NCBI GenBank assembly: GCA_024680835.1
Contig: JAILBP010000016.1
Coordinates: 1 to 5,002 of the forward strand
Reading direction: 5' to 3'
From: RGIG6904 sp024680835
GTDB lineage: Bacteria; Bacillota; Clostridia; Lachnospirales; Lachnospiraceae
Length of the DNA stretch: 5,002 nucleotides
Made by a program: the position numbers and the translations under genes. Positions 1 to 5,002 of the stretch are shown piece after piece (the stretch's first letter is position 1; each line of letters opens with the position of its first letter). Below the pieces are notes generated by a model. It had not been told where the DNA came from, ran no database searches, and saw nothing but the letters and a program-made list of their open reading frames with translations.

Positions 1-653
1 TCCACCACAAAGGCGGAACGGTTGGAATTCTTGGCACGGAGTTTTGCAAATTCTTTTCTGATGAAGTATCTCAGTGTGAATATGCAGACCATCATGGGGA
101 TCACTATCATGAACACGATCCCTGTCAGTATGGGGCTTAAGCCCAGCATAAAGAATGTCACGATGATGAGCTTTACAAGATAGGACAGCAGGTTCAAAAC
201 ATAATTGGAAAAGAAGTTTGCAAGATCATTTACATAATCCGTAACGCGCACCACGATCTTTCCGTTGGGTTTTGAATCGAAATAGTCAAAGGGCAATTCC
301 TGCAGCTTGTAAAATATCTCTTTTCGGACATCACAGATGATCTTGTGTCCGACTATACCCATGATCCTCTGATGTACAAAGTTTACACAGATTTCCAGCA
401 GAGCGATCACTGCCATGGCTGACACTATGAAGGTCAAAAGCCTGTAATCTTCGGTGACGACCACGTTGTTGATGATCTCCTTCAAAAGGAGAGGAGTGAT
501 CATGGCAAGACCTGCGGATACCAGCATCAAAACGCCCACCAGTATAAAGTATCCGGAGTAGGGCTTCATATACCGTAAGATGCGGCCAAATTGTCTTATG
601 TCGAATTTCTTGCGGATGACTTCATCCTGAAAATATGTATTGCGCTTAGCCAT
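1..653 (-). CDS. ABC exporter half-transporter, second subunit (partial, membrane domain only)
   Basis: This is the N-terminal 217 codons of an ABC exporter subunit, reading leftward from an ATG at 653 and open at the window edge. The visible part is the type-1 exporter membrane domain. It has a basic amphipathic start (MAKRNTYFQDEVIRKKF), hydrophobic segments near residues 34-57, 73-98, 150-170 and 173-195, and the family's intracellular-loop motif around residues 121-145 (FDYFDSKPNGKIVVRVTDYV). No nucleotide-binding domain is in the window; by family it should follow at about residue 340. The start is fixed by a strong GGAAGGGGG site 9 nt upstream, inside the end of the preceding gene. It lies 2 bp after the stop of a full ABC half-transporter, so the two very probably form one heterodimer in the cytoplasmic membrane. 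Because the partner carries a degenerate Walker B site, this subunit is expected (inference) to hold the consensus catalytic Glu. The substrate cannot be told from the sequence. Confidence 0.9.
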   Translation of the reverse strand, partial: MAKRNTYFQDEVIRKKFDIRQFGRILRYMKPYSGYFILVGVLMLVSAGLAMITPLLLKEIINNVVVTEDYRLLTFIVSAMAVIALLEICVNFVHQRIMGIVGHKIICDVRKEIFYKLQELPFDYFDSKPNGKIVVRVTDYVNDLANFFSNYVLNLLSYLVKLIIVTFFMLGLSPILTGIVFMIVIPMMVCIFTLRYFIRKEFAKLRAKNSNRSAFVV

Positions 654-655
654 TC

Positions 656-2485
656 TCACACACCCCCTTCCGCGATAGCATCGGCCAGGGCGTCAAAGTT
701 GACGGAGCCCTCCTGGTTTTTCTGAATATTATAGATCTTGGCGAAATCGCCGTTCAAATTCATCAACTCGTCGAAAGTGCCTCTCTCTTCAATGCTGCCG
801 TCCCTCATGAACAGGATCTCGTCGCAGTCTACTACGGAGGAAAGCCTGTGAGCAGAGATCAGCAGGGTTTTGTCAGGGTAGTATTTTTTGATATCGGCCA
901 GGAGCTTCTTTTCGGTGCCGACGTCAAGGGCTGATGTGGAATCATCCAACACCAGTATGGGGGCATCGCGTAACAGTGCCCTGGCGATGGAAACTCTCTG
1001 TTTTTGACCTCCTGAGATACCGAGCCCCCTCTCGCCCACTATGGTCTCATAACCATCTAAAAGCCCCATGATAAAACCGTGAGCCTGGGCATGTTCGGCA
1101 GCTTTCTGTATCTGCTGACCTTCGACCTCAGGTTCCGAGTAGGCAATATTGGTGGTGATGGTATTGGAGAACAGGAACACATCCTGAAACACATAAGAAA
1201 ACTTCTGTCTCAGGGAGTCCAGGTCATATTCTCTGATATCTGTTCCGTTTAACGTGATCCTTCCTTTGCTGACATCATGAACCCGGATCAGGGACTCTAA
1301 GAGCACGCTCTTGCCGGAACCCGTGCCGCCAACGATACCTATTTTTTTGCCGGGGGTCACGTCCAGATCTATATGTTTTAATATTTCCTGTCCCTGAATT
1401 TCGAGAGAAGCATTTTCTACCTTCAGGTGTATGTTTTCAATGGCTTTTGCTGACTGATCGCCGCCTATGATGCGGCTCTCACAATTCATGAAATCCATCA
1501 TCTTTCTGCCGGATACAAGCTGCTGCTGCATCTGGAACAGACTGTTATTGATCTGTGTCACATGGTTCATGATACGGAAAACATAGTCTGCACAGGCCAC
1601 CAGATATCCCACCAGAAGCTGCCCCTTCATGACCAGCACAGCAGCCACAGCGATACTGCCTACATATGCAACCTGCCTTATGATGCTGAAAACAGCCTCA
1701 AATGAAGAGGAGAGCTTTACCTGTTTGATATGCGAATCTCTCAATGTGATGTTGGATTTATCAAACTTTTTCTTCTCAAGATCCTCGTTGGTGAAAGATC
1801 TTACAAGGCGGACCGCCTCTATGTTTTCCTGCACCGTCAGTGACATGTTGCTGTTGCAGCTTCTGATGGCGCGGAAGTTTTCTCTTGCAAGCTTCCTGAA
1901 TCTGAGCAGCGCAACGGCAAAAAAAGGAGTCAGTATCACCGGTATGATCAACAGGTATGTATTGATGGTCGCCAGCATTATGATAGCTACGATCAGCACG
2001 AATAAGCTGTCAAAAATATTGGGGATCATCCTGCAGAATAACTCTTTGAACATGATGGTGTCGGAATTGATTGTGGTCAGAAGCTCGCCGGTGTTATATT
2101 CCGATATGGTCTCCGAATCAAGTTCCATCAGCTTGTGAAAAGTGAGCTGCCTTAAATCTGTTTCCAGTCCCAGACCGAGACGCTGCAGAATGTAGTTTTT
2201 GGCGTAAACGATCACATCTTTTAAGAGGATCAGACCCAGGAACAGAAAGGCTAAGTTCCAAAACAGCTCCATGCTGTGGACGGCACCGTATTTTCCGGAG
2301 AGTAGAAAAGAAAAAATTCCGCTCTGTTCAGGCGTTTCGTCCTTGATCACATAATTGATGAACATGGCGGTCAGCAGCGGCAGGAGAAGATCTGCTGTCA
2401 ATGCCGTAAAACTCAGCAGCTTTGTCAGAATGTCAAACGGCAGATATTTCTTCCACTGTCTGAATCCGAATTTGAACACTTCCAT
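656..2485 (-). CDS. ABC exporter half-transporter, membrane-ATPase fusion, first subunit of a heterodimer
   Basis: This is a complete 609-residue half-transporter, normal length for the family, which uses ATP to export drugs, lipids or peptides across the cytoplasmic membrane. Residues 1 to about 330 form the membrane domain, with hydrophobic segments near 19-46, 72-95, 158-177, 178-195, 262-288 and 289-305. The ATPase domain follows, with Walker A GGTGSGKS (386-393), Q-loop Gln434, signature ISGGQ (490-494), Walker B ILVLD (510-514), D-loop SALD (518-521) and switch His546. The residue after Walker B is Asp515 rather than the catalytic Glu, and the usual A-loop aromatic appears to be Ile363. 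Both fit the degenerate ATP site of heterodimeric exporters of the TM287/288, LmrCD or BmrCD type. No protease or binding domain is fused to it, so a bacteriocin-processing exporter is unlikely. It is transcribed from a promoter at 2534-2562 with an AAAGGG site 9 nt before the ATG. The second subunit gene follows after 2 bp. The substrate is unknown. Confidence 0.95.
   Translation of the reverse strand: MEVFKFGFRQWKKYLPFDILTKLLSFTALTADLLLPLLTAMFINYVIKDETPEQSGIFSFLLSGKYGAVHSMELFWNLAFLFLGLILLKDVIVYAKNYILQRLGLGLETDLRQLTFHKLMELDSETISEYNTGELLTTINSDTIMFKELFCRMIPNIFDSLFVLIVAIIMLATINTYLLIIPVILTPFFAVALLRFRKLARENFRAIRSCNSNMSLTVQENIEAVRLVRSFTNEDLEKKKFDKSNITLRDSHIKQVKLSSSFEAVFSIIRQVAYVGSIAVAAVLVMKGQLLVGYLVACADYVFRIMNHVTQINNSLFQMQQQLVSGRKMMDFMNCESRIIGGDQSAKAIENIHLKVENASLEIQGQEILKHIDLDVTPGKKIGIVGGTGSGKSVLLESLIRVHDVSKGRITLNGTDIREYDLDSLRQKFSYVFQDVFLFSNTITTNIAYSEPEVEGQQIQKAAEHAQAHGFIMGLLDGYETIVGERGLGISGGQKQRVSIARALLRDAPILVLDDSTSALDVGTEKKLLADIKKYYPDKTLLISAHRLSSVVDCDEILFMRDGSIEERGTFDELMNLNGDFAKIYNIQKNQEGSVNFDALADAIAEGGV
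663..671 (-). promoter_or_regulatory. Ribosome binding site of the second ABC subunit, inside the first subunit's last codons
   Basis: On the minus strand GGAAGGGGG lies 9 nt before the ATG at 653. It is embedded in the codons for the last residues (AEGGV) of the upstream subunit, whose TGA (658-656) ends 2 nt before that ATG. This arrangement decides the start and indicates translational coupling of the two subunits. Confidence 0.8.
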
Positions 2486-2494
2486 AACATTAAA

Positions 2495-2500
2495 CCCTTT
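2495..2500 (-). promoter_or_regulatory. Ribosome binding site of the first ABC subunit
   Basis: AAAGGG on the minus strand, 9 nt before the ATG at 2485. It is a weaker match than the site of the second subunit. An ATG at 2490 lies closer to it but is out of frame and opens no sizeable reading frame, so 2485 is the start. Confidence 0.6.
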
Positions 2501-2525
2501 CGTATTTTAACTCCTGTTTACAACA

Positions 2526-2552
2526 CGGAAAATACTATACCATGTATTTCCG
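2526..2552. promoter_or_regulatory. Imperfect inverted repeat over the -10 and start site of the ABC promoter (possible operator)
   Basis: CGGAAAATAC (2526-2535) pairs with GTATTTCCG (2544-2552), with one unpaired A in the left arm and an 8-nt centre. The uninterrupted core is AAATAC/GTATTT. It covers the leftward -10 box (2534-2539) and the expected transcription start near 2527, where a bound repressor would block initiation. The regulator is unknown. It may be a chance dyad in AT-rich DNA. Confidence 0.4.
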
Positions 2553-2562
2553 ATTGTTTCAA
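2534..2562 (-). promoter_or_regulatory. Sigma-A-type promoter of the ABC exporter genes
   Basis: On the minus strand the -35 is TTGAAA (2562-2557) and the -10 is TATAGT (2539-2534), with an exact 17-bp spacer. Each box differs from consensus at one position. Transcription would begin near 2527, giving a leader of about 42 nt before the ATG at 2485. It is the best leftward promoter in the intergenic region and would serve both exporter genes. Confidence 0.75.
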
Positions 2563-2564
2563 CG

Positions 2565-2580
2565 TTACTGTGAACAGTAA
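2565..2580. promoter_or_regulatory. Perfect 7+7 bp inverted repeat between the divergent promoters (candidate operator)
   Basis: TTACTGT and ACAGTAA flank a 2-bp centre (GA), a perfect dyad that stops at its outer bases. The centre is too short for an RNA hairpin loop, so a dimeric DNA-binding protein site is the more likely reading. It starts 2 bp upstream of the leftward -35 (2557-2562) and ends 21 bp before the rightward -35 (2602-2607), so one regulator could act on both units. No regulator gene lies in the window, and I cannot assign the site to a known family. Confidence 0.5.
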
Positions 2581-2601
2581 TGATGATATTTCAACAACTC
2601 C

Positions 2602-2630
2602 TTGTAATAGAAATTGAAAAATAGTATAAT
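2602..2630 (+). promoter_or_regulatory. Sigma-A-type promoter of the patatin-M13 unit
   Basis: The -35 is TTGTAA (2602-2607) and the -10 is a perfect TATAAT (2625-2630), with a 17-bp AT-rich spacer. Transcription would start near 2637 and give a leader of about 53 nt. The leader shows no strong hairpin or recognisable riboswitch. Confidence 0.8.
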
Positions 2631-2676
2631 TTAAAAGATTATTTTTTATCGGACAGTGATCAAACAAATATACAGA

Positions 2677-2683
2677 TTAGGAG
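2677..2683 (+). promoter_or_regulatory. Ribosome binding site of the patatin-like gene
   Basis: TTAGGAG ends 6 nt before the ATG at 2690. The AGGAG core is a strong match to the 16S rRNA tail and fixes this start. The protein then begins directly with the family's first strand (MKKGLVLEGG). Confidence 0.75.
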
Positions 2684-2689
2684 ACTACT

Positions 2690-3541
2690 ATGAAAAAAGG
2701 ATTGGTTTTGGAAGGCGGAGCCATGAGAGGGCTCTTCACGGCAGGTGTTCTGGATGTTTTCATGGAAAATGATATCAAGTTTGACGGCTGCGTGGGTATT
2801 TCGGCCGGAGCCATATTCGGCTGCAACCTGAAATCCCATCAGGTCGGCAGGGCGCTGCGCTATAATCAAAAATACGCCCGCGATCCCAGATACTGCAGTA
2901 TCAGATCGCTGGTGACAACCGGAAACCTTTACGGCGCGGATTTCTGTTATAAAACGCTTCCTTATGAGCTGGATCCCTTTGATTTCGAGGCGTTTGAGAA
3001 GGATCCCATGGAGTTTTATGTGGGAACTACAGATGTTAACACGGGACGCCCTGTTTTCCACAAATGTACGGATGGCAGGGATAATGATCTTACATGGATC
3101 AGGGCTTCCGCTTCCATGCCGATGGTATCAAAGCCTGTGGAGGCAGGGGGCAGACTTCTGTTGGACGGCGGTATTACCGATCCCATTCCCTTACATTTCA
3201 TGGAACAAAAGGGTTACGACCGGAATGTGGTGATCCTGACACAGCCCGCAGATTATGTCAAAAAGAAAAGTGCCGGAACACCCGTCATGAGCCTTCTGTT
3301 AAGGGAGTATCCGGCTATTGCGAAAGCCATGAGCTACAGGCATCACCTTTATAACGCACAGACCCGCAGGATCGCAAGGCTTGAGGCACAGGGTAAGATC
3401 TTCGTCATAAGACCGCCTAAATCCCTGGGTATAGGCCGGACAGAGAGCGACCCTAACGAGCTTGAAAGAGTATACTACATAGGCAGGTGTGAAGGTCTCG
3501 CATGCATTGAAAAGATCAAAAGATTTCTGGCATTGACTTAA
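2690..3541 (+). CDS. Patatin-like phospholipase (YjjU-type, COG4667-like)
   Basis: This 283-residue protein is a predicted serine acyl hydrolase of the patatin/cPLA2 fold, which cleaves acyl esters of phospholipids or related lipids. All active-site elements are visible: the oxyanion-hole loop EGGAMRG (8-14), the nucleophile elbow GISAG (36-40) with Ser38, and the catalytic DGG (159-161) with Asp159. The very early EGGAMRG, the short length and the C-terminal extension (about 200-283) resemble E. coli YjjU more than RssA or plant patatins; this placement is from memory. There is no signal peptide or membrane segment, so it should be cytoplasmic and could act at the inner face of the membrane. 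It is the first gene of the rightward unit, with its own promoter (2602-2630) and a strong AGGAG site. A metalloprotease lipoprotein gene follows 19 bp after its TAA. The physiological substrate of this group is unknown, and the reading frame is intact. Confidence 0.92.
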   Translation: MKKGLVLEGGAMRGLFTAGVLDVFMENDIKFDGCVGISAGAIFGCNLKSHQVGRALRYNQKYARDPRYCSIRSLVTTGNLYGADFCYKTLPYELDPFDFEAFEKDPMEFYVGTTDVNTGRPVFHKCTDGRDNDLTWIRASASMPMVSKPVEAGGRLLLDGGITDPIPLHFMEQKGYDRNVVILTQPADYVKKKSAGTPVMSLLLREYPAIAKAMSYRHHLYNAQTRRIARLEAQGKIFVIRPPKSLGIGRTESDPNELERVYYIGRCEGLACIEKIKRFLALT

Positions 3542-3560
3542 TATACCCGGAGTTGAGAAC

Positions 3561-5002
3561 ATGAAAAACATTAAAAGAATAGCCGCACTCAGTCTTGCGG
3601 TCATATGTGCCCTGTCGGCATGCGGTGTGCAGGAAGGGATGGTGTCGGTCAGCACCGATGATGCGGCGGATCAGACATTGACGGCAGCGGAAAAACCTGC
3701 AGATCCAAAGGATGATTTTTACAGATACGTAAACGGAGATGAACTGGCAAATGCTAAGTTTGAGTATGGCAGTATGTCCTATGAGGGCGGCTTTGACTCA
3801 AAACTCGTAGAGGATCAGGTCAAGGATATCATAAGAGAGGTTGTCTCGGGAGACGGTTATGAAAAAGGTTCCGAGGAAGACGTCATAAAGACTGCTTATG
3901 AAAAATTCAAAACCTATGATTTTGATGCACCGGTGGTTCCGGCAGAGCTGGATGCATGCCTCCATGAGATAGATGCTGCGTCTTCCGTGGATGAATTGCT
4001 GGAAATTGATGCAAAGCTGGTGCGGGATTACGGTCTGACCGGAATCCTCAATCTGCAGGTGTCCGAGGATTATCTTTCTTCCGGTGGGAGTATCCTGTCT
4101 TTTGCCCAATACAGATCTGTTATAGACACGGATTTCAAGACGCTGGAAGAGACTTATGATGCATTAAACTCTATTAAAAATATGGGAAGCGCCATCCGGC
4201 AGGCTATGGGGCACGACAAGGAGCAGGGTGACGAATACGGAGTGGCATTCGGTGTTCTGGTCAAAGATCTGTATAACGCTACAGATATGGAGATCGTAAA
4301 TGCTATTATGCAGTTCAAGTACATCACAAATCACACTCATGATGAGATCGCAGCGATATTTTCCAATGTGGACATCGACAAATACACATCCGTCATAGGT
4401 ATCGATCCCGCTTATTGTGAAAGTTTTGCAGTTGTGGATGAAGGCCAGTTAAAAGGTCTTAATGATCTGCTGACTGCAGATAACCTGGAAGCCCTGAAAA
4501 CATGGGAAATGGTTGCCTTAAGCTCCAAATACAGACGCTTTCTGGCCGCAGGTTATAAAGAACTGGAGCAATACAGGCAGATAGATTACTCTTCGGGGGA
4601 GGATCAGATCATAAACGAGATCGTGTCTGTTTATGATGAGACCGATCCGCTGTATGTGGAACGGCACTATACTGAGAAGATGGATAAGGCTCTCGTCTCA
4701 ATGTGCGATGATATCAGAGGCGGATACAGAAAGCTCATCTCACAGGCGGACTGGCTCAGTGAACCCACTAAAAAGGGATTGTTGAAAAAACTTGAGAATA
4801 TCATATATGTCACCGGTGCCGATATGGAAAGGCATGACGTAAATGATTACAAAAACCTGGACGGAGAAGACTACTTTGAGTTTTTCCGCAATTACCAAAA
4901 GATCCATACATTGCAGAACATAAGGTCTCTGGGCGAACCGACGGATCGTAAAGAGATCACCATGCCGATGCAGATGGTGAATGCCTGCTATGATCCCGCA
5001 CA
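3561..5002 (+). CDS. M13 family (neprilysin/PepO-like) metallopeptidase lipoprotein, partial
   Basis: The first 480 codons of this gene are visible; it is open at the right edge. The start at 3561 has a GGAG site 8 nt upstream and begins a lipoprotein signal: KNIKR, a hydrophobic stretch, and lipobox LSAC with Cys21 as the acylation site. It should therefore be anchored on the outer face of the membrane. A low-complexity linker (22-50) leads to the M13 N-terminal signature DDFYRYVNGD (51-60), followed by the mostly helical N-terminal domain typical of the family. Near the cut lies VNACYDPA (473-480), matching the NAxY/F motif that binds substrate backbone in neprilysin-type enzymes. The zinc-binding HExxH, and the ExxxD expected further on, lie beyond the window, so activity cannot be confirmed. 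M13 enzymes cut oligopeptides, and the family is usually 630-700 residues long. It probably shares a transcript with the patatin gene 19 bp upstream. Confidence 0.88.
   Translation, partial: MKNIKRIAALSLAVICALSACGVQEGMVSVSTDDAADQTLTAAEKPADPKDDFYRYVNGDELANAKFEYGSMSYEGGFDSKLVEDQVKDIIREVVSGDGYEKGSEEDVIKTAYEKFKTYDFDAPVVPAELDACLHEIDAASSVDELLEIDAKLVRDYGLTGILNLQVSEDYLSSGGSILSFAQYRSVIDTDFKTLEETYDALNSIKNMGSAIRQAMGHDKEQGDEYGVAFGVLVKDLYNATDMEIVNAIMQFKYITNHTHDEIAAIFSNVDIDKYTSVIGIDPAYCESFAVVDEGQLKGLNDLLTADNLEALKTWEMVALSSKYRRFLAAGYKELEQYRQIDYSSGEDQIINEIVSVYDETDPLYVERHYTEKMDKALVSMCDDIRGGYRKLISQADWLSEPTKKGLLKKLENIIYVTGADMERHDVNDYKNLDGEDYFEFFRNYQKIHTLQNIRSLGEPTDRKEITMPMQMVNACYDPA

Noticed and set aside
1629..2138. 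A 169-codon plus-strand reading frame opposite the ABC membrane domain
   Set aside because: It lies wholly antisense to a well-supported gene, its translation resembles no family I know, and it has no good ribosome site. It is a shadow frame.
2637..2689. Possible riboswitch or attenuator in the patatin leader
   Set aside because: The leader is only about 53 nt, AT-rich and without a stable stem or a T-run after a stem; no known aptamer core is recognisable.
3542..3560. Possible terminator or promoter between the patatin and M13 genes
   Set aside because: The 19-bp gap has no hairpin, T-run or promoter boxes; it holds only the ribosome site of the M13 gene.
2660..3655. Several short frames on both strands overlapping the patatin gene (for example 2660-3061 minus, 2964-3233 plus, 3299-3655 minus)
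   Set aside because: The patatin frame has all catalytic motifs, a strong ribosome site and a promoter. The others are low-quality overlaps with no recognisable motif.
3798..4109. A 103-codon minus-strand frame inside the M13 gene
   Set aside because: It is antisense to a frame with a clear lipobox and M13 signature, and shows no support of its own.
1..5002. tRNA or rRNA genes, CRISPR arrays, insertion sequences or long repeats
   Set aside because: Reading both strands showed no cloverleaf, regular spaced repeats, transposase motifs or terminal inverted repeats. Nearly all of the sequence is accounted for by the four genes.

Overview
The window looks like chromosome from a low-to-medium GC Firmicute, most likely a Clostridia/Lachnospiraceae-type bacterium. 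This is inferred from A-rich Shine-Dalgarno sites, sigma-A-type promoters, AGA/ATA codon use and a Gram-positive-style gene set; no marker gene fixes the taxon. It is gene-dense and holds four protein genes, two of them cut by the window edges. They are arranged as two divergent transcription units around a 204-bp control region.

Left unit (minus strand, 2485 to 1). Two half-transporter genes follow each other with only 2 bp between the stop of the first and the ATG of the second. Each encodes an ABC exporter membrane domain, and the first also shows its complete ATPase domain. The pair is best read as a heterodimeric multidrug/lipid-type ABC exporter. The first subunit has Asp in place of the catalytic Glu after Walker B, the usual sign of the degenerate ATP site in such heterodimers. 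The second subunit runs off the left edge before its ATPase domain.

Centre (2486-2689). The intergenic region holds two well-formed divergent promoters, both with 17-bp spacers: TTGAAA/TATAGT to the left and TTGTAA/TATAAT to the right. A perfect 7+7 bp inverted repeat lies between their -35 boxes, and a second, imperfect dyad covers the -10 of the leftward promoter. Both are candidate regulator sites.

Right unit (plus strand, 2690 to the right edge). A cytoplasmic patatin-like serine lipase/phospholipase with an intact Ser-Asp dyad is followed 19 bp later, with no terminator between, by a lipoprotein of the M13 (neprilysin/PepO) metallopeptidase family. The lipoprotein gene is cut just after its NAxY substrate-binding motif and before the zinc motif.

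Together the genes suggest envelope- or export-related functions under a shared divergent control region. The joint role is inference. No RNA gene, mobile element, CRISPR array or convincing terminator was seen.
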